Shown: positions 1 through 12,290 of the stretch, one piece after another
Numbering within the stretch: the stretch's first letter is position 1
Layout of the letters: every line of letters starts with the position of its first letter
Source of the DNA: Akebia trifoliata
Taxonomy: Eukaryota > Streptophyta > Magnoliopsida > Ranunculales > Lardizabalaceae
Assembly: GCA_017979445.1 (NCBI GenBank)
Contig: CM030714.1
Span: 8,687,049 to 8,751,048 of the forward strand
Reading direction: 5' to 3'
Length of the DNA stretch: 64,000 nucleotides
Notes under the pieces: model-generated
What the model was told of the DNA's origin: nothing
Databases searched by the model: none
Seen by the model: only the letters and a program-made list of their open reading frames with translations
Program-made: the position numbers and the translations under genes

Positions 1-1420
1 TACAAAATTCATTAAAAATCTCTTTCCTAAGAGTGTATTCATGAACATGCTTTTCCTTGAATAAAATTCCATCCAACTTTTGGAATTATCGCCCATCGAC
101 ATCCTTCGAAACTCATTTTCTCAATGAGTGGTGATTTATAGCCTATGTAAATTCATATTATGGGTAGCATTTGGGATTAAGCACCCAAAATGGGAGAATT
201 TTAACGTCACAATTTACCACCAAATCTCTTTCTTCCTCGTAATCCCAAGAATATCTTCCATTCAACTCCCTCAATCTGTGGCTCCTACCATTTTCATCCC
301 CGTCCTTTGCCAAAATCAAAGCCATTTAAAACCTTTGCAGTCGAAAATCTCTCTCCAGCTGAAGGTTCTTGTATGATGACCCACAGGAGAATTTGCAAGT
401 AGGGAATAAAATGGGTCTGGACTCGAAATCCAAGTGATCCAAAAACCAAATTTAGTGGGTTGGAACTCTTAAGAGTATTTGTAAATAAAAAAAATGTGTC
501 GAATATGGTTTGATGTTCATAGATCCTATTCAGATCCAAGTCATGTACGGAACCATCCTTATACCTGCCTAGATTCAAATGATACATGCTTTGAAAATTA
601 TATTTTTGGGTATATCAAAATATCCTTTTCTACTAATTTAATACAACATGCATTCCAGTAAATGAAAGGATTATAATTGAAAACTAGAGTAGTATTAGCA
701 ATTAGACAAGAAGAAAAATTGAAAAATGTTAACAGATCCAGATTAAGGCCCAACAAGCTCTGTTTTCAAGTCTATCAGACAGCAAGCTCCGACTACACTA
801 TCAATCAGTGGGCCTAGCACGCTTTGGACTTCATGTAGACCTGGCCCGGCATGCAGAACTAATCTTGTTGGCCCAGGCCTGGCAATTTGGGTAAGGTTGG
901 ATTTCTTTAGTTAGCATTTAGTATAAGAAATGGTTCAAGACCTAAGACTTTGGAAACAGCCTCCGTTAGTTCTTATCACTTAGCTAAGTTGTCCTTCTTG
1001 GGTAAGCTTGGATCTGATTTTTTAAGTGAACAACTTTGTTCCGATGCAGTTGTTTGTTATTTATTTATTTATTTATTTATTATCTAGTAGGAGAGTTGGA
1101 TTCGGATAAAGATTTGGATATAGATAAAAAGTTTGGATCTGAATATGGATATACTCCAATTCAACTTCGCTCCGAAAATGTTAAGAACAAATGAAAGAGT
1201 CAGCTCCAATAAATTTGTGCCACACGATAAGCCACCACCATTTTATGCAAGTAAGTAAAAGATATTCTAACAATATGTTTCCAGAAGAAATCCTCTTCGA
1301 GGAGTTTTATTACAGTTGTAAACACCCCATTTTCACCTCGATCAAGCCCGAGAAGACCAAGAAATAATGCAGAAGAAAGAACTTTCCAAGGGAGCAACAA
1401 TGAAGACCTTGAGGCCTATC
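1..1420. repeat. Intergenic spacer of the NAC array, first copy
   Basis: No supportable gene. Parts recur downstream of NAC-2: the stretch around 165-260 (GCACCCAAAATGGGAGAATT) matches about 28880-28980. The stretch around 1085-1180 (AGTAGGAGAGTTGGATTCGG) matches about 29010-29080. The stretch around 1250-1320 (AAAGATATTCTAACAA) matches about 29200-29270, 35950-36010 and 47065-47115. This is therefore the 3' spacer of a unit whose gene lies left of the window. Small open frames here are not conserved between copies and look non-coding. Confidence 0.6.
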
Positions 1421-3130
1421 GAAGTGAAGAACCCTGTGGGCCTTCCAAGAAGCTCAAACAAGGCATGTCCATACCTTAGGTGTGGATAGGCCGAAATTGG
1501 CTTGTCGCCATATAAGTATATATGGAGTATGGACATTATTTTTAAGTCTATCCGTATCTTAGATGTGGATATGCCAAATTTGCCTTGTCCATGATGTGGA
1601 CAGACCATTTTCAAGCCTTTTCAATACATTTCTTGTGGACAGTTCTAATTTTCCCATGTCCTCACCTCACTTACATACGGACACCATTTTACCCCCACTT
1701 TCATTCTCCTATTACTCCAAACCTTGGCTTTATAGTCATTTTGCCTAGTCTATTATCTTTAACCTTGGTCACTGTAAGAGAACTCTAGAATCTCTTATAG
1801 TTTTACATTTTTAACCTTGAGGAATCTTTGTTGGTGAGACTCAAGGCTATGGAAAAGGACCATTAAGGACAATGGTATATGAGGAAAAGAATGACACTTA
1901 TGAAGGTTTTGTTGAGAATATTGTGCCATTGGAAGAATTAGGACTCTTTTGTTCTCAAGGGATTTCTCAAGACTATAAATAAAGGGTTTCTCAAGAGAAT
2001 TTAAGAGCAAGAAAATTATGCTCAAATCTCTACTTACCCTTTCGAAAGCCTAGAATTAAAAGAAGAACATGTTTGGAAAGAAAGAAAAATACTAAGGTGG
2101 GGTGGGATACCTAAGTACTGATTTTTTCTATTTGCTCATCTCTTTCTCACCTAATCTCTTTGTTATTTTGTTTAAGTTCAAATTTTTTTTTTGTTGCAAT
2201 GTAGTATTCTTGCTTTCCCTCAAGGGCAACGAGTTGAAGAGAGTGTCTTCTCTTTGAGAAGATATCTTCCTCTTTTAAGTCCCCAGTAATTTTTAATATT
2301 ATTTAATGTTAATGCAAGTTATTTCAAGTTTCATTTATGCTTTTAACACTTTATTTTTAAGTTTTTAGTTGTTTTCTTTTGTTTAATGGCTAATGAGGAA
2401 GAGAATAATCTCTCTTCATTGAGGTAATTTTCTCCTTCATAAGTCCATTCATGCATCCACAACAAACACACTCAAACTTCTTTATTTTAAAAGGGGCTAT
2501 AAGTAAAAATAATGTTAATCTCAGTTAAAGCCAACAAAAAATAGTCCATAAGTGGATAAAATTGCATGCATAAAGTTTAACTTCTCTAAGGGTGTATCTA
2601 ACCTATGAACATTTCTCTAAGGCTAAACTAACACAAATAAACCCTCCTAAGGGTATATAAATGTTTTTAAAAAATAGCTTAAAGGCAAGTGGGGTGAAAT
2701 CCATGGTGATTCACACCAAATCCTTGTTTATAAAAAAATTCAGCAAGCATATACTTTTGTACATGGCTTGCTCATCACTTCATTTTTGGGTTTTTATAGG
2801 TCAAACTATAGTCCATTGGATTTTTAACTTCTCTATAATCCCTTATATCTTCAAAAGTATCAAAAAAATTAGTTTCTCTACTTTGTTTATAACCTTTTTT
2901 GATACCGATTACTTGATGAGTGTGATAAGGTGCCTAACACTTTTCTTGTCCTTGAACTAAACCTCTCTACCTAGTTTCTTAGGTAAACCTAACCCTTTTC
3001 CATTGAATGTGAATTACTATAAAGCAAAAAATCAGATTTCCAAAATTCTATTTTTATGGTGATCATTCAAACCTTAACATTGAATGGTGACCACTCCTAA
3101 ACCCATGAAGATGAGGTCCAACTCTTGAGC
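1421..3130. other. Unassigned intergenic DNA
   Basis: No convincing gene. Only short frames without recognisable motifs occur. An AT-rich stretch near 1970-2010 (GACTATAAATAAAGGG) looks TATA-like and could lie in an old LTR, but I found no second copy or PBS next to it. I see nothing else to annotate. Confidence 0.3.
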
Positions 3131-3139
3131 CTTACATGT

Positions 3140-3990
3140 CTACAACATGATAGTATGGGACTTTTGATTGATCTCCGAGATTTTTTTTTACTTAAGCATC
3201 GTATATAAGTCGATATGTACCACATCAATGCTCCAAGGTGGTTACAATCGAGGAGAAGATCCAGCTATGATAAATTATAGCTCACATGCATTGGTGATCT
3301 CAAAGTTTTGAAGGGTGAAAGCAAAAATCACCGTCATAGAGATTATTTAAGATAAGGATTTTAATGAATTGATTTTGAAAGCCCAGTGAGCATCTTCGAA
3401 TATTTGCAATGAACCCAAATTTGTTAAAATTGGGTCTTTGCTCTCTTTTTCTCTCTAATCTATAACACTAATGTTGGAGTGACACAAACGGAGACATAGG
3501 GGTGACATAAATGTGTGGTTGCACGCACATAACCATAAATGCTTTTTACTCGTAAAACATTGTTGCATGACACGTGTTCCCAACTTGCTCACTTTCGGCA
3601 CATGAGTCTTTTCTTTGACCCCACATCATTGATGCATTTGCAATTGACAAAGAAAAAAGGGTTCGGATGACATATAAAATTACGTAGGAGTGGGCAAGAG
3701 TTTGTTGGGGGAGTGAGAGAACTTGGGGAGGAAGCTTACATTTATTTTTTGTAATCCAATTATTTTTTTTGTAAGAGAATATCTTATCTTATATTGTTTG
3801 TTTGTTAAAGCATCTTCATTCGCTCCTACCACTAACTATTTTAAATTATTTAAATATACCCCTTTAAATGTTCGTGAATATTTGAGATACTCTCAAGTAT
3901 TTACAAACTCATGACATACCCTATTTACTTCATTTTTCTAGAGACTTGGGGAGGAAGCTTACATTTATTTTTTATAATTCAAGGGTAACC
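3140..3990 (+). repeat. Spacer block S, copy 1
   Basis: This block recurs at about 29830-30760, 36385-37600 and 50905-51600. Shared landmarks are TTTTGATTGATCT, GAGGAGAAGATCCAGCTAT, GACCCCACATCATTGA and GAGAACTTGGGGAGGAAGCTTACAT. It marks the same point in each tandem NAC unit, upstream of the promoter. A short piece (GACTTGGGGAGGAAGCTTACATTT) is repeated again at 3941-3975. No coding capacity was recognised. Confidence 0.75.
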
Positions 3991-3999
3991 TCAAGTGTT

Positions 4000-4355
4000 T
4001 ACGAACTATCAAATTTGGATAGTTTAATATATTTGAAATCTTATCAGATATAAATTTGAATATTAACATTTCAAATTCGATAATATTCGATTCAAAATAA
4101 TATATAATTTATATTATTTTATTTGATTTATTTATTTTATACATAATATAATATATAATAAATTTTTTAAATAATAAAAAATTAATTAAATAAAAAAATA
4201 TTTTTAATATATAAATTATTCAAATTTTAATTAGATATTATTCGATATCTAATAAGATAATTGGATTTGAATTCGAATTTAGATAGAATTTTAAAATAAT
4301 CGTCAAATTCGAATTTAAATTGGATATCAAATAAATTTTTTGAATATTACTGTAG
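4000..4355. repeat. AT-rich degenerate repeat tract
   Basis: Very AT-rich DNA with repeated variations of ATTCGAATTT and GATATTATTCGATAT between the spacer and the NAC-1 promoter. A similar style of repeat occurs at 50007-50190. No gene is seen. Confidence 0.4.
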
Positions 4356-4759
4356 TCAAATCGATAAGCATCCGTTGACAATGCTAGTATGTATGTCATT
4401 ACAGTACGGAAAGAAAAAAATATGTTTCTTACGTGTTTCATTCTGATTCGCCTACTGCCTTTCTTCCCTCCGAAGTTTAGACCCTGTCATAATTGCCCCT
4501 GATACTTCCCTTATATTACGTTTTTCACTCACTGACAGTGGTATTTTCGATATTTAAGCAATAAAAAGGGTTTCAGAATTTGACGGGGTATTTAAATTCG
4601 TTCTCCACACGCAGTCACGAACAGAGCGATCAACTGAGAGAGAGAGAGAGAGAGGTTTGAAGCTTTCTTCAATTTGTGTGTTTTAGGATTTCTCTTGGTT
4701 GTTGTTTCATCGATTAGGTTTCTAAACTTAAGATATTTTGCGTTGTTTTAGGAGGAGAG
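4356..4759 (+). promoter_or_regulatory. Promoter and 5' UTR of NAC-1
   Basis: This is homologous to the block ahead of NAC-2, -3, -4 and -5 and to two orphan copies. Shared words are CAGTACGGAAAG, CTTACGTG (ACGT core at 4431), ATTGCCCCTGATA, CTTATATTACGTTT and the TATA-like TTTTCGATATTTAAGCAATA at about 4543. A GA repeat at 4638-4655 lies in the probable 5' UTR. Conservation across seven copies argues for function. ACGT cores are bZIP-type sites; ABA or stress control is inference. NAC-1 lacks the more distal CCACGTGTC box seen ahead of NAC-3, -4 and -5. Confidence 0.65.
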
Positions 4760-7269
4760 ATGGATCTCGATGTTTTATCTATAAAACTGCCATTAGGATA
4801 CAGATTTAGTCCTAGGGACGAAGAAATCATCGAGTTCTTACGATTGAAGAACGAAGGAAAAGAATCCCAAGTAGAACAAATTACAGAAGTTGATCTCTGC
4901 AAATGGGAGCCATATGAATTGCCCCGTAATTATTTATCAATTAATTTAGGGTTTTTCTTTTATGAGAAATTTGTTCTTTTAATTTAATAACTAAGTTTGA
5001 TTCAATTTCTTAGGGAGTTGAATTTGAGATCAAAATGTTTGATTTGTTTGTTGTAGATTTATCAGTGAATAAGGTTGATGATGATCCGGAGTGGTACTTC
5101 TTTTGTCCCCGTAATCAAAAGTACCCAAAACGTTCTCGTTTAACCAAAGGCGGGTATTGGAAAGTCACAGGAAAATCTCGAGATATAAAATCTCGCTCAT
5201 CTGGCAAGAAATTGATCGGTACTAAAAAGACACTGGTTTTCCACAGAGGGCGTGCTTCAAAGGTTCAGAGGACCAATTGGATCATTCATGAGTATTCCAT
5301 GACCCACTCTGCCCAGGTCAAATTTTTATTTTATTTTTTATTTTTTTTCCTTTGTTTAACGTGTCGTCCAGGGTAGGTACACGTTAAACTGCAATAAATA
5401 CAATTTGGAAATTGTATTATGAGAGTATTTTTGTAAAAATAGTTTTTTAAAGGCATTTTTAGTATAAAAAAAAAATCCAATTTTCCAAGTGTATTCGTTG
5501 TACTTTTAACCATGTTCCAAGGCATGGGCGGAGCCAGGATTTGGCTCATGTGGGGTGGGGGCAATGGAGAGTAGAAAAAAAATAATTTGTGTGGTGAGGG
5601 TGACAAGTAAGAGTGAAAAAAATAGTTGTGGGGCGACTAATTGTGGTGGAGATAGTGGCAGATTTCTTTATCCGCTAAAATCTAATCCATAGAATTTGGG
5701 TGCCGGGGGGAGGTGCAAGTGCGCCCACTGTAACTCGGCCCCTGTTCTAAGCGCACACGTCAACAAAATTGTTTTTTTTTTTTTTAATGTAATTTTTCAA
5801 GTTTTTGGGTTATGAATTAGGGTGTCCTAAACGTGTGCTGGTAAACCTTAAAAAGCAATCAATACATATGGGAAATTGGAATCTGGGGTATTTTGGAGAG
5901 TAAGTTTTTTTTACGCATATTTTTAGTATAAAATTCAATTTCCCAGGTTAACAAGACTCTATGAATTATAATCAGTCATGATAATAAGACTCAAGAGTCA
6001 TGTGGCATACTCAATCGCCGACAAGTTTGGGAATCATAGATCTATATGGCTCGGGATACATGGCTCCCTAAGGAATCATTTTTTTACGGGGAAGTACAAT
6101 CGTGTATCCAAAAGGTACAAATCTTTGATTCCGAGGTTGTTACGAGAGGGAGTCAATTGAATATGCCACCTGGCAAGTCATATTATCAGGACTCATTATA
6201 ATCTGTTATTCTTCTCTAGGAATAATGGATGGTGGTAGTCGATGGTTTATTTATTTTTATTGGGAAATATTTATGAACTCAATTACGGTGATAGTACGGA
6301 CTCCAAAATATTTAAAAATCAAAATAATATTGATTATTTGTTATAAAATAAGGTCGATTAGAAAATTCTCAGCCTTATCTTGCCTTGTGCAGGATTCATT
6401 TGTTCTTTGTCGTTTATTTGATAAAAATGAAAACACTGAGTATTCACAGAGTAGAGGTATAGAATCGCCTGACTCCTCTCTCAGTGCAATTAGATCTTCT
6501 TCTTCTTCTGAAGGTACACCATCAAACTACACAATGGTTCAAGAAACGTTGTGTCTAGACGATGGGTTGGGCAATATGATCACTTATGCTTTAGTACCTG
6601 AAGAGAGACACTCCAACAATCATATAGCTTCACCTGTGGAAGATTGTGAATCCGAAGAGATTACTAAAGAGGTGAAGCGAAAATTTAATATCTATGATAT
6701 GATGTGTGGTAGATGTTTGCAATTGGACTCCCGTTGGAATCAATTTCTACATAATATGGAGTCGCCGCCATTCCATTCTTTTTTAAGACTAATGATTTTC
6801 TAACTCCCTCACATAGCATACTCAAAATACACTCCTAATGTGGCATGTGCTAGAACCGTAGATCTTTTTTGCTTTGGGATACACCACTGCACATATTTAT
6901 GGGGATATGTGATATGTATTCTGACAGAAAAAAATCTATGGTTCTACCACATGTCATGTCAAGGACAATATTTTGAGTGCCACGCGGGAAAGTCAAATTA
7001 TCATTACTCTTGAGTTAACTTGGTGTGAATGGCAACTCAATTTAATTTAATAAAAAAAAAATTGTCTAACGAGTTAACTCTTGGAAAAAAAAATCTACGA
7101 ATCAGATATTCAAATTTGGAGGTTCAGTTTTGATTTAGACACCCTGACTCGCCAGTTCACACAATTACCTACTTAACTTCATTCACTATTTAGACTCACA
7201 TTAATTTTTTTATATTTTATTTTTCAGCTTATGTACAAGTGCATCTTGTCAGATTCAGATGAAGCATAG
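4760..7269 (+). CDS. NAC-1: NTL-like NAC transcription factor with altered C-terminus
   Basis: Exons read as 4760-4925, 5057-5316, 6393-6671 and, tentatively, 7228-7269. They join in frame to 248 residues. NAC subdomain A is LPLGYRF at residues 10-16, B is [13 protein letters not shown] at 43-55, C is EWYFFCPRN at 67-75 and YWKVTGKSR at 89-97, D is LVFHRGRA at 115-122 and TNWIIHEY at 128-135, and E is FVLCRLFDK from 145. NAC domains bind CACG-core DNA as dimers and act in the nucleus. Wording is closest to NTL-type NACs. The canonical WKATGK is WKVTGK here. The linker after the domain is Ser/Glu-rich. The repeat-bearing exon 4 of the paralogues is absent. If the last donor (GAG|GTGAAG) is unused, the frame ends at 6803 (278 residues). 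The final exon is a guess from an AG acceptor at 7226-7227. Confidence 0.75.
5351..5770. mobile_element. Possible MITE in NAC-1 intron 2 (GTTAAC-type termini)
   Basis: The left end reads TTTGTTTAACGTGTCG and the right end, reverse-complemented, reads TTTTGTTGACGTGTGC. These inverted ends resemble the clearer elements at 41371-41730 and 61114-61383. No target duplication was verified. Confidence 0.35.
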
Positions 7270-7690
7270 GTATTTGACTGATCAATGATTCGAGGACCTC
7301 TAGCGCATGATCTGGAACTACTTTCAGTCACTCATCCAATTAATGAATTTGTAGTAATGATTCAACTGAGTCAAACTTTATTATGTGTGTGCAACTGTAA
7401 TTTGTTTAGTTTTATTAAAATTTGATTTTCCTAATCTTAAATTGGAGACGACCATTAGCACACCAACATGGAAACTTCTCAAGACATTGAGTCATTGACT
7501 CAACAATCAATCTCACTAAATATCAAGTCAAGGGGTTATTAATCACCAAGTAAGTACTCCACGGTTTTATAATAAAAAAACTATTATGAACAAAAAGAAG
7601 TATGTAAACAATCCCAAACAGAAATCGATTTCTCATCTCAAACAAATCACATAATAGATTCAACCAATCCGAATGAATTTTAGACTTTAA
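7270..7690. other. NAC-1 downstream flank
   Basis: AT-rich non-coding DNA between the tentative last exon and the TRIM-like element. It does not match the 3' flanks of NAC-2, -3 and -4, and no membrane-helix frame is present. This agrees with NAC-1 having lost its original 3' end. Confidence 0.4.
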
Positions 7691-9096
7691 TGTTACGTAC
7701 CTACTTAGATCGGATCATAAAAAATAATAAAAAGAAGAAAAATAAAAAATTGATCTCGTTCGAGGGAGATCGGACCTCCTAAGCCACCAATTTGAGATGG
7801 TGAATCTCCAAAATCCAATAGAATCTTAATAATAATTTCTCTAGATATTTTCATTAATCTCACAATGAATTTAAATACAAAGAAACACTATCTTAACTAC
7901 CCACTTATCCAAACTATCCACCCTCCTATTCATTCAAGTAACTACCCCATAACCATAACTCCTACACAATTTGTAACTACCCTTACCCATTACCTAAGAT
8001 TCTTTAACTAATTAAAACTCTAAAACAATTAAAACTCTAAAACAATTAAAATAAAATACATCAAGATGCATCAAATCTTGATACAAGATAATAATTTCTA
8101 GGCACATAACATTCCATCCTCCTTGAAATCGAACTTGTCCTCAATGTTGAAACCTCCTGGATCCCAATTAATATTGGAATCAATTACATTCATCTTAACA
8201 CATAACTCCCAAACTATTTATCTCTTGGAATCGATGATGTCCTCGTGATAATCGTTTTGGATGTCGTTGTCTTGACACTTCTTGAAAATAATTAATGGTT
8301 TGATGACATTTGCTTTGAGTTCGATAGGGAGGATAAAGTCAATTTTTGAATATTTTTCGAAAATATCGACTTCACCTTTGTCCTCTTCATTAGATCTTTG
8401 ATGTTCTTTGTTTTCAACATACTTGACGAGGCTCTCATTAGCATTTATCTCACATCTTTGGAAAGATGATCGTGGAGGTTAATCTTCGATCATATCTAAG
8501 TTCTCATTTATAGGGTCATCGACTTCACTAAATATAGTTTCTCCTCTTCGAATAATTTCTTCATTTTTTTTGAGAAATTCTTCAATTATGAGACAACATT
8601 CCCTCAAACCATCACGCATAAACTCGCAAAACTCCTTGAATTCATCATCCATCGATTCAATTTTCATGTGAGGATTGCCGCTCTGATACCAATGTTACGT
8701 ACCTACTTAGATCGGATCATAAAAAATAATAAAAAGAAGAAAAATGAGAAATTGATCTCGTTCGAGGGAGATTGGACCTCCTAAACCATCAATTCGAGAT
8801 GGTGAATCTCCAAAATTCAATAGGATCTTAATAATAATTTCTCTGGATATTTTCATTAATCTTACAATGAATTTAAATACAAAGAAACACTATCTTAACT
8901 ACCCACTTATCCAAACTACCCACTCTCCTATTCATTCAAATAACTACCCCATAACCATAACTACTACACAATTTGTAACTACCCTTACCCATTACCTAAG
9001 ACTCCTTAACTAATTGAAACTCTAAAACAATTAAAATAAAATACATCAAGATGCATCAAATCCTGATACAAGATAATAATTTCTAGGCACATAACA
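7691..9096 (-). mobile_element. TRIM-like LTR retrotransposon with two LTRs
   Basis: Two direct repeats, 7691-8111 and 8693-9096, both begin TGTTACGTACCTAC and end GCACATAACA (TG...CA). Directly before the right copy is GCTCTGATACCAA. On the minus strand this reads TTGGTATCAGAGC, the usual initiator-Met tRNA primer-binding site, so the element runs on the minus strand. The purine-rich AAGGAGGATGGAA precedes the distal LTR, as a polypurine tract should. The left LTR has a short extra tandem copy of AATTAAAACTCTAAAAC. The internal part is only about 580 bp and cannot encode pol. A clear 5-bp target duplication is not visible (TTTAA versus AAATC). Confidence 0.85.
8479..8667 (-). CDS. Small acidic ORF inside the TRIM-like element
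   Basis: A 62-residue frame opening shortly after the primer-binding site on the element's coding strand. It starts MKIESMDDEFKEF and is rich in Glu/Asp/Lys, probably helical, with no motif I recognise. It could be a gag remnant or chance; the element has no other coding capacity. Function unknown. Confidence 0.3.
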   Translation of the reverse strand: MKIESMDDEFKEFCEFMRDGLRECCLIIEEFLKKNEEIIRRGETIFSEVDDPINENLDMIED

Positions 9097-10263
9097 AAAT
9101 CAGTCCTCAATCTGGGTTTTTTTTTTTTTTTTTTTGCACATGATATATAACTACCCAAAAACAACGATGGTTGGTAAACCATATGAGAGATGTATAGATG
9201 TATCCACATAACCTCCCTCCAAAGAATATGGGTTAAGTAATCATACCCTATAAAGGATTAACCTTATCCCCAAATTGAGATTAGTGCCTTCAAATGCACT
9301 TTCAATATTCCATCATAGAAGTGAGACGATCCCAACATCGATGAAGACATTGACTTGTTATATAGGTATCAAACTAGAGGAATTAATTTCCCAGGCATCT
9401 GACCATGACCACAATCCTAAGAGTAGTAACAACAGATCTTAATGAATTTTTAACTATCGACAGAATAGCTTTGCGATGGGTTTTGAACAACAAATGACAA
9501 ATCTAGGTTGGATTACTTTTATTGATCAATTGAGACCATATTGGTAAAATTGATGATCAAAACCAATGAAAGAACAACAGCATGTGTTTCTATATAACCC
9601 AAAATGAAGCGAGTTAACTCATAAAAAAATTGATCTCACACATGATAAAGGTGAACCAACTCATCTAAGGAGGATAAATCAACTAGTAAGTGCAATACTC
9701 ATTCAAATGAAATCTGATTTTTTGTTTTTTCGTTTAGAACCTCATAACAATGAATTTTTTTTTTTTTGTCATACGGAAACCAATCCTCATATCCATTTTT
9801 CCACGGAATAGATCGCTCCTCAGTGAAATTAACAAACCGATTTCAAGGCTCAAGGAAAATGTTCCAACTTAGAAAAATTAAAATTGGTATAAACTCAGCA
9901 CTACTTAATTCAAGTTGGGCATGCATGGACAGACCCTTCAAGTAAGAACTTTACATTCGAATTTGTATCAAGTAAGAGAGTGTGAGAGAGTCAAGATAAA
10001 ATCGTCCTCTTTTTGTACTTCCAAAATAATGAGAGCCTTGAGTTAGAGATATTTGTAGAAGTTTTAGAGAGAGAGAGAGAATAATCGAATTTTTCTCAAT
10101 CACCCAAGTCTGATTCTTTTATCTTCCCTCTTTCAATGTGCTGGTTCGTTGCTCTTTTATAGGCTTCCTATTTGTGGGATTTTGTTGAGAAGAAAGAGGA
10201 AGAGTGGGATGTTGGTTCATTGGTGGGGAGGCTAAAAGAGAAGAAATGTCTTAGAGAGGAGCA

Positions 10264-10311
<48 letters not shown>

Positions 10312-10637
10312 GTGTAAATGGCTTGCATTCTATTTTTTAGGGGTTTGTGTTTTAGGGTTACCAAAAAGGAATTAAGTAATTTTTTGAATTTTTTGAATTT
10401 TTTATTTTTGGGATATAAACATGTTTTAGTAACTCGAGATCTTTAAATAGGTGTACAATGGTATCAGGTTTGGCTTTGGGATTTAAATCTTGGGTGTTTT
10501 GTCTAGTATTATTCTCATTTGATATCTTAGTGAAATAGATTGTTCTAATTTGTGGACGTAGGCATACTATCAAATCACGTAAATCCTGTGTATCTCGTGT
10601 ATATTTTTTGTTCTCTTTAGTGCTTCGTTGTTTCACA
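9097..10637. other. Unassigned DNA, possibly including a copia 5' LTR
   Basis: No gene recognised. Because a primer-binding-site-like sequence lies at about 10638, part of this stretch may be the 5' LTR of the copia remnant, but I could not find its start or a second copy. A GA microsatellite occupies about 10268-10306, and frames across it (Arg-Glu repeats) are artefacts. Confidence 0.3.
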
Positions 10638-12120
10638 AATTGGCATCAAAGCAACACGTTCGTACAAATGGCAATGAAAAGTTCACACATGAAATTTGAA
10701 GTTGAGAGATTCAATAGGAATGATAATTTCAATCTGTGGCAAAGAAGGGTAAATAATATCCTGGTTTAACAAGACCTGGATAGAGAGTTGAAAGGGAAGT
10801 CTGGTAAACTAGAGAATATGATAGATGCATATTGAGAAGACATTGAGGCAAGAACGATTAGTAGTATTGACTTTGTCTTGCAAATAACATTTTGTTTAAC
10901 ATTATAGAGGAGGAATTGGCATCAGAACTGTGTGAGAAGTTGGGAAATCTTTACATGGATAAAAGTTTAACCAACAAGTTATTTCTGGAAAGAAAATTTT
11001 ATGCCTTGAATATGACAAAGGGTGGGAATCTTTTAGACTACAAGACGTGTTAATGTTCAATCAAATCGGATCAATTGCACAAAGTTGATATTAAATTGAA
11101 GGAAGAATACAAAGTCATTATGCTTTTAACGCCATTTTCGGATCCATATGATGATTTTGTAACTATGCTTCAATACGAGAAAGATACGGTAAAGCTAAAA
11201 GATGTCAAAGCAGCATTATTTTCAAATGATGTAAGGAGAAAATCCAATCTAAAAGGTAATGCTTAAGGGTTGATCATTCGTGGAGGGAATCAACAAAAAA
11301 GGACTTTGGATATAGGATTTAAAAATAGTAGGAGTAGAACAAAATGAAAAGGAAGGATAACATACAATGCTACTATTGCAAGGAATATGATCACATCAAA
11401 AATGATTATTCTGCTCGTGCAGAAAAGAAAAAAAAGTGAGGATAGTTCTGATAGCACAATTGTTGCATTTTAAGTGATGATGACTATAGAGATGTTTTCA
11501 CGGTTTCCAAAGGTATGCACATTTTTTTTTCTTTTAATAATAAGAGGATACTAGATTCAAATTGTTTTATCCATATATACTTCGAAAAGGGAATATTTTG
11601 ATACATTCTAAGAAAGGAAAACAAGTGAGATTTTCTTGGGTGATGGATCAGTTTGTGACTTCACGAGAGGTTGTATGGTAAAAACCAAAATGTTTGATGA
11701 AGTGATGTGTTCTTTGGGTGATGTGGTTTTTATCCAAAAATTTTAGAAGAATCTAATCATTTAAGAAGTTGGACTCCATGGGTTGAAGGTATTCAGTTGG
11801 AGGTGGAGCTATGAAAATCACTCGTGATTTTATGGTCCTAATGAAAAGATAAAAATATGCTGAGTTGTATCATCAAGTAGGAAATATATTGATGAATGAT
11901 ATTCCACGACCTCAACAAAATGTTGGAAATGTGGTATACAAAGTGGTAGACATCTACGAAAAATACTTTTCATAGATGGGACAAAGATATATTTGGATTT
12001 TCAAGTTGTAGATAATCGTGAGGTGATTCTTATGATTCGAGATGATGAGTCGAGATCCCTCTTTGAGTTGACCAAGTAGTCGGCTTGAGATAGCTACACA
12101 TGTGCATTTGGCCATGATCG
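10638..12120 (+). mobile_element. Degenerate Ty1/copia retrotransposon (gag and protease region)
   Basis: A degenerate primer-binding site, ATTGGCATCAAAGCAAC, is followed by ATG and gag-like sequence. The start reads KFEVERFNRNDNFNLWQRR (about 10690-10750), the classic copia gag opening. After several stops, a CCHC-type knuckle remnant (CYYCKEYDHIKND) lies at about 11365-11410. Residues typical of the copia protease/pre-integrase segment occur at about 11560-11940, with wording resembling 'KNLISLGxLDSxG' and 'GGGAMKITRG' across frameshifts. No reverse transcriptase was seen. An inactive relic in the spacer upstream of NAC-2. Confidence 0.7.
11075..11266 (+). pseudogene. Copia gag fragment
   Basis: The longest surviving open piece of the copia gag, 63 residues including LLTPFSDPYDDFVTMLQYEK. 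This resembles the gag segment 'LLxSLPxSYDxFVTxLL' seen before the zinc knuckle. It is broken upstream and downstream by stops and frameshifts. Confidence 0.55.
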
Positions 12121-12165
12121 AATTGGGGTCAACAAGAATAATGCGGTAGTATGTGTAGTTGGTGG

Positions 12166-12204
<39 letters not shown>

Positions 12205-12290
12205 ATATTATTTATAATTTATATAATGAAAACAGGCTTGCTTAGGTCAAGTCACTTTTTTCGAGAAGATTCTATCACTGTAGTGTGTAC

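Noticed and set aside
294..587. 97-residue minus-strand frame and other small frames in the first 3 kb
   Set aside because: They are broken in the parallel spacer copy at 28.5-29.3 kb and have no recognisable domain.
6225..6392. Frame start upstream of NAC-1 exon 3
   Set aside because: It is intron sequence before the GTGCAG acceptor and has no match in the paralogues.
10172..10375. 67-residue frame rich in Arg-Glu
   Set aside because: Product of a GA microsatellite; no conservation or motif.
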